Shown one piece after another: positions 1 to 8,574 of a DNA stretch of 64,000 bases. Made by a program: the position numbers and the translations under genes. The notes below the pieces were generated by a model, which was given only the letters and a program-made list of their open reading frames with translations, was not told the DNA's origin and searched no databases. Source of the DNA: Chloroflexota bacterium (GTDB lineage: Bacteria > Chloroflexota > Limnocylindria > P2-11E); assembly GCA_027310565.1 (NCBI GenBank), contig DAIDAP010000034.1:1-64000 (forward strand), read 5' to 3'. Each line of letters opens with the position of its first letter. The stretch's first letter is position 1.

Positions 1-1
1 C

Positions 2-118
2 GCAATCCGTATCCTCGCCCGCGCCTGGCTGCGCGTTCTGTGGCGCTGCTGGCAGGACCGAACGTCTTATGACGACGTACGTCATCTCGCGGCCGCGGCG
101 GCTCGGTTCGCGGCCTGA
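2..118 (+). CDS. IS110-family transposase, C-terminal end (partial)
   Basis: An open frame enters from the left edge and stops at TGA 116-118. Its 38 residues include RAWLRVLWRCWQD followed by SYDDVRH, which resembles the C-terminal tail of IS110-type (DEDD) transposases, where a Trp-rich helix precedes a Y-D-x-x-x-H stretch. TTGACA follows at 121-126, directly after the stop, a placement often seen at the right end of IS110 elements. No terminal inverted repeat is visible, as expected for this family. Only the last codons are in the window, so the element could be intact or a remnant. Confidence 0.5.
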   Translation, partial: AIRILARAWLRVLWRCWQDRTSYDDVRHLAAAAARFAA

Positions 119-135
119 GGTTGACACAGGAAGTC

Positions 136-1869
136 TCACGCGAGGGCCTCCGCCATCCCGCTCCGCCGCAGCCGGGCGAAGCGCGACGAGGGATCGGCCG
201 CGAGCGCGGTGCGGGCGCCCTGCTCCACGACCCGGCCCTCCTCCAGGATCACGATGTCGTCGCAGCGATCGAGCGTCTCGAGACGGTGCGCGATGACGAC
301 ACCGGTGCGGTCGGCGAGGAGCCCGTCGATGGCGGTCTCCAGCAGCCTCTCCGTCGCCGGGTCCAGCCGCGAGGACGCCTCATCGAGCACGACCACTCCG
401 GGCTCGCGCAGGAACGCGCGGGCGAGGGCGAGGAGCTGCGCCTCTCCCGCCGAAAGGCCGTCGGCGGTCATGAGCTCGTCGAGCCCGCCGGTGCGCCTCC
501 GGAGCCATTCGCCGAGCCCGAGGTGATGCAGAGCCTGATACGTGCGGCTGTCGTCTATCGACCGATCGAAGAACGTCACGTTGTCGCGGACGGTCGCGTG
601 GAAGAGCTGGACCTCCTGCGTAACAAGCGTCACGCGGCTCCGCAGGTCCTCGAGCCGCGCATCCCGGGCGTCGACACCGGACAGCCGCACGCTGCCCGCC
701 GTCGGGTCGTAGAAACGGAGCAGGAGCCGGGCGAGCGTCGTCTTGCCGCTGCCGGTGCGCCCGAGCACGCCGAGCACGCGGCGGGGCCCGACCCGGATCC
801 GCACGTCCCGGAGCACAGGCTCCTCCTCGTAGGCGAAGGTGACGTCGTCGAGCTCGATCTCGAGCGGCCCCGCCGGCAGCGGGGCGGCGCCGCCGTCGAT
901 GAGCTTCGACGAGGTCCCCAGCAGCTCCTGCACGCGAGCGATGCTGGCGAACGCCTGCTGCGCGTCCTCGAGCTCCCGGCGAACCTGATCGATCGGGCGC
1001 CGAAGGAGCTCCGCGTAGTAGAAGATGAGATAGACGGTGCCGATGGTGATCCCGCCGGCGAGCCAGAGCGCGCCGCCAACGCCGAACGCGACCGCGGAGC
1101 CGGACGCGAAGGTGACGACGGTCGCCGAGAAGATGACGGACGCGCCGAAGGTGGCGTCGCGGCGCGCGTCGAGCCAGGCGCGGTGGTGCACGCCGAGCTC
1201 GCGCATCACGTGGTCGACCGCACCGCTCGCGCGGATGTCCTCGGTACCCGAAAGACGCTCGCCGAAGAAGCCGAACAGCTGCGCCACGGCCTCGCGCTGG
1301 CGACGCCACCGCGCGACGGCGACCGAACGCAGGCGTGACAGGACCGCGAAGGCGGCGAGCGCGAAGATCGTGAGGGCGGCGCCGGCGCGCCAGTCCTCGC
1401 GCCACACCATCAGGAGCACGCCCACGACCATGGCCACGTTCCCGAGCACGCTGACGACGAATCGCGAGAAGAAACCGCCGAGCGCGACGAGATCGCCGTC
1501 GATTCGCTCGATGAGCTCCCCGGGCGTGCGCCCATTGTGGAACCCGAGGTCGAGGCGGAGACAGTGGAGCGCGAGATCGGCGCGAAGGTCGTTCGTGGCG
1601 GCCCACCCCAGTGACTCGCCAACGTACTGCGCGGCGGCCGTGAGGAGCTGAGTGACGAGCGCGACGGCGATGAAGAGGAGTGCGGCGAGAGCGAGTGGCC
1701 GCAGATCCGCACCCGCGAGGGCCGCGTCGATGAAGAAGCGAAGCAGCTGTGGGTTGGCCAGCTGCAAGCCGATGCTGCTGAGCAGGAGGACCGCGAGCAG
1801 GAGCGCTTGCTGCCGTCGCGGTGCGAGATAGCGCGAGAACAGCGCGAGCGCCGACGTGCCCTGCGACAT
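136..1869 (-). CDS. ABC transporter, fused permease/ATPase (exporter type)
   Basis: A 577-residue half-transporter of usual length for the exporter family. Residues about 15-310 are hydrophobic with roughly six membrane segments. The nucleotide-binding domain follows, with Walker A GRTGSGKTT near residue 366, a signature written LSAGEAQ near 469, Walker B VVVLDEASS near 495 and the switch His in IAHRL. It probably exports a lipid, peptide or drug as a homo- or heterodimer at the cytoplasmic membrane; the substrate cannot be read from sequence. No second half-transporter lies beside it. The 3' end is only 18 bases from the transposase stop, so the mobile element landed just beyond the gene without truncating it. 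Confidence 0.9.
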   Translation of the reverse strand: MSQGTSALALFSRYLAPRRQQALLLAVLLLSSIGLQLANPQLLRFFIDAALAGADLRPLALAALLFIAVALVTQLLTAAAQYVGESLGWAATNDLRADLALHCLRLDLGFHNGRTPGELIERIDGDLVALGGFFSRFVVSVLGNVAMVVGVLLMVWREDWRAGAALTIFALAAFAVLSRLRSVAVARWRRQREAVAQLFGFFGERLSGTEDIRASGAVDHVMRELGVHHRAWLDARRDATFGASVIFSATVVTFASGSAVAFGVGGALWLAGGITIGTVYLIFYYAELLRRPIDQVRRELEDAQQAFASIARVQELLGTSSKLIDGGAAPLPAGPLEIELDDVTFAYEEEPVLRDVRIRVGPRRVLGVLGRTGSGKTTLARLLLRFYDPTAGSVRLSGVDARDARLEDLRSRVTLVTQEVQLFHATVRDNVTFFDRSIDDSRTYQALHHLGLGEWLRRRTGGLDELMTADGLSAGEAQLLALARAFLREPGVVVLDEASSRLDPATERLLETAIDGLLADRTGVVIAHRLETLDRCDDIVILEEGRVVEQGARTALAADPSSRFARLRRSGMAEALA

Positions 1870-1929
1870 CGAGCCAGTCTCGCAGACGGCGAGGGACGAG
1901 CTCGTCCGCGCCGCGTCGAGCGCGCCCGG

Positions 1930-2154
1930 CTATCGCGAGTCGATCTCCCAGCCCTGCGCGGCGGCGGCGTTCCGCTCCAGGTCGAGATCCCGCCAGCGCC
2001 CGATCTCGCGCCAGTCGTCCTCCTTGTCCGGGACGCCCGCGTTCACGCGCTGCATCACGCGCCCGTCCGCGAGCCATTCCCGCTCGACGAGCCAGCGCTG
2101 GCCGGGACCGACGCTGCGCAGCTGATGGCCCCGCAGCACCGCGCGGCCCATCAC
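1930..2154 (-). CDS. hypothetical small protein
   Basis: A 74-residue, charged and Trp-rich protein (RWLVEREWLADGRVM, then DDWREIGRW) with no membrane segment or signal peptide. Its ATG overlaps the ndk stop by 4 bases in the same direction, so it is probably translated with ndk. I do not recognise a family. The placement and the natural-looking composition are the reasons to accept it; the opposite-strand frames here read as GC-rich shadows. Confidence 0.55.
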   Translation of the reverse strand: MMGRAVLRGHQLRSVGPGQRWLVEREWLADGRVMQRVNAGVPDKEDDWREIGRWRDLDLERNAAAAQGWEIDSR

Positions 2155-2630
2155 GACGGCGCCTTGTCCTCCGTCATCCAGCGCTCGACGTCGCGCGTGT
2201 ACGAGACGACGCCGTCGGGGAACCAGAGCGCGATCTCCGACTCCGCCGTCTCCGGCGCGTCGGAGGCGTGCACGAGGTTGCGCAGCCCGACGAGCGCGTA
2301 GTCGCCCCGGATCGTCCCTGGCGCGGCCTCGTGCGGGCGCGTCGCGCCGACCATCGCGCGCACCACCCCGATCGCGTTTGGCCCCTCGAGCACGAACGCG
2401 ACGACCGGCGACGCCGAGATCATCTTCACCAGATCCTCGTAGAAGAACTTCCCCTTGTGGACCGCGTAGTGCTCCTCGGCGAGCGCGCGCTCCACCTTCA
2501 GCAGCCGCAGCGCGGCGATGCGCAGACCGCGGCGCTCGAAGCGCGCGATGATCTCGCCGGCGATGCCGCGCTGCACGGCATCGGGCTTGAGGATCACGAG
2601 GGTGCGCTGGACGGCCGACTCGGGGCTCAC
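2151..2630 (-). CDS. ndk: nucleoside diphosphate kinase
   Basis: A 159-residue protein that transfers the gamma phosphate of ATP to NDPs through a phospho-histidine. The family opening LVILKPDAVQRG is at residues 10-21, and NLVHASD near residue 120 carries the catalytic His and the nucleotide-binding Asn. The length is slightly above the usual 140-150 because of a C-terminal tail. The GTG start overlaps the stop of the upstream M16 peptidase gene (GTGA), so both are probably one transcript. Confidence 0.93.
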   Translation of the reverse strand: MSPESAVQRTLVILKPDAVQRGIAGEIIARFERRGLRIAALRLLKVERALAEEHYAVHKGKFFYEDLVKMISASPVVAFVLEGPNAIGVVRAMVGATRPHEAAPGTIRGDYALVGLRNLVHASDAPETAESEIALWFPDGVVSYTRDVERWMTEDKAPS

Positions 2631-3916
2631 GACGCGATCTCCATGCTGACCTCTTCCATGCCGGGGGCGCTCACGGTCGCGATCGCGGCGCGCGGGCCGA
2701 CGGCCGCGACGTACGCGGCCTCGGGCCGGAGATAGGCGCGCGCGACGCGCTGCACGTCCTCGGCGGTGATGGAATCGATGATGGCGCAGACCTCCTCGAC
2801 CGTGCGGACGCGGCCGAGGAAGAGCTCCTGCCCGGCGAGCCAGTTCGAGACGCCGCGGCTGTCCTCGAGCCGCAGCTCGAGCCGGCCCTTGTTGAAGTCA
2901 CGGACGCGCTCGAGCTCGTCGGCGGGGACCAGCGCCTCGCGCAGGCGCGCGACCTCGGCGAGCGCCGCGTCGATGACCTCGCGGATGCGCTCGGGAGTGA
3001 CGCCCGCGTAGATGACGACGTGGCCGGCGTCGACGTAGTTCGCGGCGTACGACTGCACGTCGTACGCGAGCGCGCGCTTCTCGCGAAGCTCGAGGAAGAG
3101 CCGGCTCGACATCCCCTCGCCGAGCACCGCGTTCAGCATGTCGAGCGGGTATTTGTCGGGATGCTCCTGCGCGACGCCGCGCCAGCCGATGCACACGTGC
3201 GCCTGCTCCGTGCGCCGTCCGAGGAGCTTCATGCGCGCCGTTCCCGGCCCCGGCGCCGGCACGAGCCGAGGCGCGGGGCTCGGTGCGATGTCCGAGAAGA
3301 GCGACGCGACGGCATCGCACGCCTCGCCGGCGTCCACCCGCCCCGCGATGGCCACGACGATCCGCTCGGGGACGTAGCCGCGCCGCATGAACGCGCGCAG
3401 GTGCTCGGCGTCGAGCGACTCCACGACCCGCTCGCGTCCGGCGACCTCCCAGCCCAGCGGGTGCCGCGGGTACAGCAGCTCGTCGATGAGCGTGTGCACG
3501 CGGTCCTGCGGCTGGTCCCGGTACATGCGCAGCTCCTCGATGACGACGCGCTTCTCGACGTCGACGTCGCCCGGCCGCAGCAGCGGCGCCCGGATGAGGT
3601 CCGCGACGACCTCCAGCGCGACGCGCCAGTGGCGCGCCGGGACGCGCGACCAGAACACCGTGACCTCCTTGTCCGTCGCGGCGTTCACCATCCCGCCCTT
3701 GCTCTCGATCTCCTGGCTGATCTCGGCCGCGGTCGGCCAGCGCGCCGTGCCCTTGAACACGATGTGCTCGAGGAAGTGACCGGTCCCCGCGTCGAGCCGC
3801 GTCTCCATGCGTGAGCCCGCGCCGACGAACACCGCGAACGACGCCGAGCGCGCCTCGGGCATCTCCGCGACGAGCACGCGGATGCCGTTGGGGAGGACGC
3901 GCCTGGCGTGGTCCAT
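2627..3916 (-). CDS. M16-family zinc peptidase (processing-peptidase type)
   Basis: A 429-residue pitrilysin/MPP-like metallopeptidase. The inverted zinc motif HFLEH lies at residues 48-52 (H, H and the catalytic Glu), and the distal Glu ligand is expected in the EKRVVIEEL region near 125-130. The later half has the usual inactive repeat with an R/Y-rich substrate-binding area (SSRLFLELREKRALAYDV). There is no signal peptide, so it is likely cytoplasmic and acts on small peptides. It leads the M16-ndk-small protein unit, and a TANNNT box lies 9 bases upstream of the ATG. Confidence 0.9.
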   Translation of the reverse strand: MDHARRVLPNGIRVLVAEMPEARSASFAVFVGAGSRMETRLDAGTGHFLEHIVFKGTARWPTAAEISQEIESKGGMVNAATDKEVTVFWSRVPARHWRVALEVVADLIRAPLLRPGDVDVEKRVVIEELRMYRDQPQDRVHTLIDELLYPRHPLGWEVAGRERVVESLDAEHLRAFMRRGYVPERIVVAIAGRVDAGEACDAVASLFSDIAPSPAPRLVPAPGPGTARMKLLGRRTEQAHVCIGWRGVAQEHPDKYPLDMLNAVLGEGMSSRLFLELREKRALAYDVQSYAANYVDAGHVVIYAGVTPERIREVIDAALAEVARLREALVPADELERVRDFNKGRLELRLEDSRGVSNWLAGQELFLGRVRTVEEVCAIIDSITAEDVQRVARAYLRPEAAYVAAVGPRAAIATVSAPGMEEVSMEIAS

Positions 3917-3925
3917 CGACGCGGA

Positions 3926-3931
3926 ACGCTA
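3926..3931 (-). promoter_or_regulatory. putative -10 box (TAGCGT) for the M16 peptidase gene
   Basis: On the minus strand TAGCGT sits 9 bases upstream of the ATG at 3916, close enough that the mRNA could start at or beside the start codon. No clear -35 is visible. Confidence 0.35.
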
Positions 3932-3944
3932 GCAGGTGGTCGCG

Positions 3945-4667
3945 CTAGCGGCAGAACACCATCGTCATGTAGAGGGCGTCGGGCCCCCGCGCCGCGCCGA
4001 CGCCGACCCGGCGGAAGGCCGGATCCATGATGTTCGTGCGGTGGTTGATCGGCTCCCACGGCTCGCTCATGAACTCGGCGTGCAGCGCGTCCACGTCGCC
4101 GTTCCACACCTTGCCGGTGTTCTCGCCGTACCAGCCGGTGCCGCACGCCGCCGTGTTGCGCGCCTTCGCGGTGCCGTCCGGGCCGTCGTGGTAGACGTAG
4201 CGGACCGTCGCCTCGGCGGCGCTGTGCCGGCGCGCCGTCTCGACCACCCTCGCGTCCACCGCGAGCGGCACGAGGCCGCCGGCGACGCGGGAGGCGTTCA
4301 TCAGCTCGACCATGCGCCGCTCCGCGTCGAGCGTCGCCTGCGTCACGGCGACCGCCACGGCGCGCGGCGTCGACACCGGCGCGGCCGGCGCGCGCGTCGC
4401 GGTGGGCTCGGGCGTCGGGGCGACGGTCGGCGCGGGCGTCGGGACGACGGTCGGCGCGGCGGTCTCCCTCTCGATCGACACGATCGCGTCGCCGCGCGCG
4501 AGGCCGCGCGCCGGCGGCGCGGCGCGGGCGACCGCGAGCGGGCCGGACGCGGACACGGCAGATCTGGGCTCGCGGCGCGGCACGACGAGCGACGCGACGG
4601 CAAGCGTCAGGAGCAGCCCCGCGATGAGCGCGCCGCCGCCCGCCTCGACGAGCCGGTCGCGCGTCAC
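3945..4667 (-). CDS. CAP/SCP-domain protein, membrane-anchored
   Basis: A 240-residue protein starting at a GTG that overlaps the TGA of the upstream HemB-like gene. An N-terminal membrane segment (ALIAGLLLTLAVASLVV, about residues 11-27) is followed by a Pro/Thr/Ala linker with PTPAPTV-type repeats. A C-terminal CAP (SCP-like) domain then runs from about residue 108, with MVELMNASR, YHDGPDG, GENTG and HRTNIMDP. Proteins of this type are extracytoplasmic and of unknown substrate; some bind lipids or act as proteases. The linker suggests the domain is displayed outside the membrane. Confidence 0.85.
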   Translation of the reverse strand: MTRDRLVEAGGGALIAGLLLTLAVASLVVPRREPRSAVSASGPLAVARAAPPARGLARGDAIVSIERETAAPTVVPTPAPTVAPTPEPTATRAPAAPVSTPRAVAVAVTQATLDAERRMVELMNASRVAGGLVPLAVDARVVETARRHSAAEATVRYVYHDGPDGTAKARNTAACGTGWYGENTGKVWNGDVDALHAEFMSEPWEPINHRTNIMDPAFRRVGVGAARGPDALYMTMVFCR

Positions 4668-5650
4668 CCCTCGACGGCGGCACGCGCGCCGAAGCTGATC
4701 ACGAGGTCGGCGCCGGCGCGGCGTGCGGAGACGAGCGACTCGCGCTCGGCGTTGCGCGGATCGGCGAGCGATTCGTTCGTCGCGTAGAGCGCGTGCTCGT
4801 CCGCCGTGAAGAAGGCGATGACGGGACGATCGGCCGCGGCCGCGATGCGCGCGACGAGGTCGCCGGTGCCGAGGCCCGGTGCGAGCACGATCGCGTCGGC
4901 CCCGGCCGCGACGTCGCGCAGCGCCCGCGCGCGCACGGCCTCCGCGTCGTCCGGCGGCAGGAGCGGGACCGCGCGCTCGGCGATGGGCGTCGCGGCGATC
5001 GCCGCCCGCTGCGCGGCGTACAGCGAGCTCTCGAGCATGACGACCGAGGCGACCGGCGTGGCGCGCCCGGCGTCGGCGAGGGCCTGCCGCAGCGCGCGGA
5101 CGGAGCCCTCGACCGTGCCGCTCGGGACGAGCAGGTCCGCGCCGGCGTCGGCGTGGACCAGCGCGATCTCGGCGAGGCGCGCGAGCGTGCCCGCGACGTC
5201 CGCGCTCCCCTCGGCGAAGAGCACGCACTGCCCGTGCGGCACATACGCGCAGACGCACACGTCGGTCGCGACCGCGAGGTCGGGCGCCGCGTCCTTCACC
5301 GCGTGGATCGCGCGGGTCACGACGTGGTCGCGCTCGCTCGCCAGCATCGCGCGCTCGTCCTTTCGATCGGGCGCGCCGAGCAGGAGCATCCCGGCGAGGC
5401 CGGCGGACGCGGCCGAGCGCGCGTCGCGGACGAGCTCGGTGATGGACAGGCGCTCGAGCCAGGGTGCCTCGGCGACGCGCTCGCGCTCCTCGACGGAGGC
5501 GGAGACGACGACCGGCTGGATGAGCCGCCCGGCGACCGCGGGCGACCCGAACGCCGTCGACCACAGCGGATGGTCGGCGAGCCGGCCGCGGACGAGCGTC
5601 GTTTGGCCCACCGGCACCGATGGTACGAGCGGCGGCGGGGTCCGGCTCAT
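4664..5650 (-). CDS. HemB-like protein lacking the Schiff-base lysines
   Basis: A 328-residue protein that follows the porphobilinogen synthase (HemB) fold along its length. KDERAMLA, IHAVKDAAPDL, DVCVCAYVPHGQC and the final RAGADLVISFGA all match family blocks. The three cysteines of the zinc site are kept (DVCVC and HGQC). However, the usual MSYS-x-K-YAS block reads VVMLESSLYA, and the VKPG block reads VLAPG, so both substrate-binding lysines are absent. Ordinary HemB catalysis therefore looks impossible. It is either a repurposed paralog or binds a related ligand. Its ATG follows the aminotransferase stop by 5 bases. Confidence 0.75.
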   Translation of the reverse strand: MSRTPPPLVPSVPVGQTTLVRGRLADHPLWSTAFGSPAVAGRLIQPVVVSASVEERERVAEAPWLERLSITELVRDARSAASAGLAGMLLLGAPDRKDERAMLASERDHVVTRAIHAVKDAAPDLAVATDVCVCAYVPHGQCVLFAEGSADVAGTLARLAEIALVHADAGADLLVPSGTVEGSVRALRQALADAGRATPVASVVMLESSLYAAQRAAIAATPIAERAVPLLPPDDAEAVRARALRDVAAGADAIVLAPGLGTGDLVARIAAAADRPVIAFFTADEHALYATNESLADPRNAERESLVSARRAGADLVISFGARAAVEG

Positions 5651-5655
5651 CGCGA

Positions 5656-6882
5656 TCAGCCGGATGACGCCGTTCGAGCCGCTCCCGGACGAGTGAGCCG
5701 CGAGCGTGCCGGGGCGAGCTCCCGCGCCCGCCGCAGGCGCTCCGCCGCCGCGGTCAGCACGTCGTGCGTCTTGCAGAAGGTAAAGCGGATGAGGTGCCGG
5801 CCGAGCTCCGGCCGCGAGTAGAAGGAGGAGCCCGGCACGCCGGCGACGCCGACCGTCTCGACCAGCCAGCGCGCGAACGCCGTGTCGTCGTCGAACCCGA
5901 ACGGCGTGATGTCGCAGAGCACGTAGTACGCGCCCTCCGGCGTGCGCGGCGCGAAGCCGGCCTCGCGCAGGGCGCCGACGAGCAGGTCGCGCCGCGCGCG
6001 GTAGCCCTCGGCCAGGCTCGCGTAGTACGGCCGCCCGAGCGCGAGCCCGGCGGCGACGGCCTCCTGGAGCGGCGCGGGCGCGCCGACGGTCACGAAGTCG
6101 TGGACCTTGCGGATGCCGGCGGTGAGCGCCGGCGCCGCGACGATCCAGCCGACGCGCCAGCCGGTGACGGAGAAGGTCTTGCTCGCGCCGGAGATCGTCA
6201 CGGTGCGCTCGGCCATGCCCGGCAGCGTCGCCATCGGGACGTGCTCGCCCTCGTAGCGGATGTGCTCGTAGATCTCGTCGGTGACGCACACGACGTCGTG
6301 CTCCACGCACAGCCCGGCGATGAACGCGAGCTCGTCGCGCGTGAAGACACGCCCGGTCGGGTTGTTCGGGGTGTTCACGATGATCGCCTTGGTGCGCGGG
6401 CCGAGCGCGGCCGCGAGCTCGTCGCGATCGAAGGCGTTCTCCGGCGGCCGGAGCGGGACGTAGACGGGCTTCGCGCCGCAGATGTCGGCGTCGGGCCCGT
6501 AGTTCTCGTAGAACGGCTCGAGCACGACGACCTCGTCGCCGGGGTCGACGATCGCGAGGAGCGTGCTCACCATCGCCTCGGTCGCGCCGCAGGTGACGGT
6601 GAGCATCGTCTCGGGGTCGACGGCCATGCCGTAGAGGTCGGCGTACGCGCGGGCGAGCGCGTCGCGCAGCGTCTTGCTGCCCCAGGTGATCGCGTACTGG
6701 TTGACGTCCGCGTCGATGGCCCGCTTCGCGGCCTCCTTGAGCGCGCCCGGCGCGGCGAAGTTCGGGAAGCCCTGCGCGAGGTTGATCGCGCCGTGCAGCG
6801 CGGCGAGACGGGTCATCTCGCGGATGACCGACTCGGTGAAGCCCTCGGTGCGCGACGCGAGCACGCGCTTCGACGCGCTCAT
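5656..6882 (-). CDS. class I PLP-dependent aminotransferase
   Basis: A 408-residue fold-type I aminotransferase of the kynurenine/methionine aminotransferase group. N-terminal INLAQGFPNF, NTPNNPTGRVF near the middle, VTDEIYEH and SGASKTFSVTGWRVG (PLP lysine) are all present. RFTFCK near the C-terminus supplies the substrate-carboxylate arginine. It probably moves amino groups between amino acids and 2-oxo acids. The ATG overlaps the stop of the 2-hydroxyacid dehydrogenase (ATGA), so the two are co-translated, which fits a shared 2-oxo-acid substrate pool. The exact substrate cannot be assigned. Confidence 0.9.
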   Translation of the reverse strand: MSASKRVLASRTEGFTESVIREMTRLAALHGAINLAQGFPNFAAPGALKEAAKRAIDADVNQYAITWGSKTLRDALARAYADLYGMAVDPETMLTVTCGATEAMVSTLLAIVDPGDEVVVLEPFYENYGPDADICGAKPVYVPLRPPENAFDRDELAAALGPRTKAIIVNTPNNPTGRVFTRDELAFIAGLCVEHDVVCVTDEIYEHIRYEGEHVPMATLPGMAERTVTISGASKTFSVTGWRVGWIVAAPALTAGIRKVHDFVTVGAPAPLQEAVAAGLALGRPYYASLAEGYRARRDLLVGALREAGFAPRTPEGAYYVLCDITPFGFDDDTAFARWLVETVGVAGVPGSSFYSRPELGRHLIRFTFCKTHDVLTAAAERLRRARELAPARSRLTRPGAARTASSG

Positions 6883-7829
6883 CAGTACCCGGCGTCGTAG
6901 TCGACGCGATTGAGGAGCGGCTCGTGCGCCTTGTAGCGGCGGACGTTCTCCACGAAGAGCGCGAGCGTGCGCTCGCGCACCCTCGGCGACGAGTTCGAGG
7001 TGTGCGGCGTGATGATCACGTTCTCGAGCGACCACAGCGGGCTGTCCGGCGGCAGCGGCTCGCGCGCGAACGTGTCGAGCGCGGCGCCACCGATGCGCCC
7101 CTCGCGCAGCGCCTCCACGAGCGCATCCTCGTCGACGATCGCTCCGCGCGCGATGTTCACCAGCCAGGCGGTGGGCTTCATCCGGCCGATGACCGCGCGC
7201 GAGATCGCGCCACGCGTCGCGGGCGTGAGCGGCGCCGCGACGACGAGGTAGTCCGCCTCGGCCGCCGCATCGGCGAGCCGATCCGGCGTGACGGCGCGCT
7301 CCGCGCCCGGGACCGCGCCTCCGCTGCGGCGCACCGCGACGACGCGCATGCCGAGGGCCGACGCGAGCCGGGCGACCTCGCCGCCGATGCTGCCGGCGCC
7401 GAAGACGACCAGCGTCTCGCCGCGCAGCTCCTCGTGGACCTGGTCGGTCCACTCGTGCCGGGTCTGCTGATCGCGGTAGAGGTGCAGCCGCTTTCCCGAC
7501 GCGAAGACGAAGGCCAGCACGTGCTCGGCGATCTGGATGTCGTACGAGCCCGAGTTGTTCGTGATGACGATGCCGCGCTCGCGGAAGGTCGGGATCTCGA
7601 GCAGCCGGTCGACGCCGGCGGCGGGCGTGTGGTACCAGCGCAGCTTCGGCGCGGCCGCGAGCAGCTTGCGCACGCGGTCCTGAGCGATGCCGCAGAAGCA
7701 CGCCTCGGCGTCCGCGACCCGGCCGAGATCCGAGTCATCGGTAATCGTCACGATCTCGTCGTCCGGCAGCGCCGCGGCGATGCCGCCACGCGGCGTCGAT
7801 GGGAAGCTGGACCAGAAGGCGATCTTCAC
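6882..7829 (-). CDS. D-isomer specific 2-hydroxyacid dehydrogenase
   Basis: A 315-residue NAD-dependent dehydrogenase. The Rossmann motif GAGSIGGEVARLA lies near residues 141-153, NIARGAIVDEDAL carries the catalytic Arg, and EPLPPDSPLW and ITPHTSN supply the Glu and His. The N-terminal domain includes TPAAGVDRL. It reduces a 2-oxo acid to a D-2-hydroxy acid or the reverse. The start is GTG at 7827-7829; TAGTAT at 7842-7847 could be its -10. It heads a four-gene unit with the aminotransferase, HemB-like and CAP genes. Confidence 0.9.
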   Translation of the reverse strand: MKIAFWSSFPSTPRGGIAAALPDDEIVTITDDSDLGRVADAEACFCGIAQDRVRKLLAAAPKLRWYHTPAAGVDRLLEIPTFRERGIVITNNSGSYDIQIAEHVLAFVFASGKRLHLYRDQQTRHEWTDQVHEELRGETLVVFGAGSIGGEVARLASALGMRVVAVRRSGGAVPGAERAVTPDRLADAAAEADYLVVAAPLTPATRGAISRAVIGRMKPTAWLVNIARGAIVDEDALVEALREGRIGGAALDTFAREPLPPDSPLWSLENVIITPHTSNSSPRVRERTLALFVENVRRYKAHEPLLNRVDYDAGY

Positions 7830-7857
7830 CGTTCGCCTCGCATACTACGGAGCGCAG

Positions 7858-8574
7858 GTGGCCGCGCTCTCCGGCACGCTCCTCAACGCCGCGACCGTGC
7901 TCCTCGGCGGCCTCCTGGGAACGGCGCTCGGCGACCGTCTGCCCGAGCGCGTCCGCGAGAACGTCGTCCGCGGCGTCGGGCTGTTCACGCTGGCCATGGG
8001 CGCGAAGCTCGCGCTCGAGACGACGAACCTCCTCTACCTCCTCGGCAGCATCCTCGTCGGCGGAATGCTCGGCGCGCTGTGGGGCATCGACCGCCGCCTC
8101 GAGGCCCTCGGGGAGTCCCTGCAGCGGCGCTTCGCGGCGCCCGGCGGGACGAGCACGGTCGGCGAGGCCTTCGTGACGGCGACGATCGTCTTCCTCGTCG
8201 GCCCGCTCACCTTCCTCGGCTCGATCGAGAACGGGCTCACCGGCGACGCGAGCCTCCTCACCATCAAGAGCGTCCTGGACGGGTTCACCTCGATCGCCCT
8301 CGCCGCGACGCTCGGGTGGGGCGTGCTCCTCACGCTCCCGGTGCTCCTCCTGTACCAGGGCGGGCTCGCTCTCGGGGCGTCGGGGCTGGCGGGGCTCCTC
8401 AGCGACCCGCAGCTCGCGGAGATGAGCGCGGCCGGCGGCTTGCTCGTCATCGGCGTGGGGCTGAAACTCCTCTCCATACGCGACGTGCGGGTCGCGGACT
8501 TCCTGCCCGCGATCCTCGTCGCGCCCGTGCTCGTCGCCGTCGTCGCCCGCGTGAAGGAGGCGCTCGCCCCATGA
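7858..8574 (+). CDS. DUF554 (YqgA-type) membrane protein
   Basis: A 238-residue integral membrane protein with about six or seven segments and family features: LSGTLLNAATVLLGGLLG at the start, GVGLFTLAMG, LGSILVGGMLGALWGI and a C-terminal DFLPAILVAPVL. GTG at 7858 is chosen because GGAG lies 6 bases ahead and because family members begin at this hydrophobic block; the frame is open further upstream but that part overlaps the divergent gene. The function of the family is unknown. The stop overlaps the next ATG. Confidence 0.85.
   Translation: MAALSGTLLNAATVLLGGLLGTALGDRLPERVRENVVRGVGLFTLAMGAKLALETTNLLYLLGSILVGGMLGALWGIDRRLEALGESLQRRFAAPGGTSTVGEAFVTATIVFLVGPLTFLGSIENGLTGDASLLTIKSVLDGFTSIALAATLGWGVLLTLPVLLLYQGGLALGASGLAGLLSDPQLAEMSAAGGLLVIGVGLKLLSIRDVRVADFLPAILVAPVLVAVVARVKEALAP

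Noticed and set aside
4380-4470. Repetitive GC-rich DNA that could suggest a small repeat array
   Set aside because: It is the Pro/Thr/Ala linker of the CAP-domain protein. There are no regular spacers, so no CRISPR.
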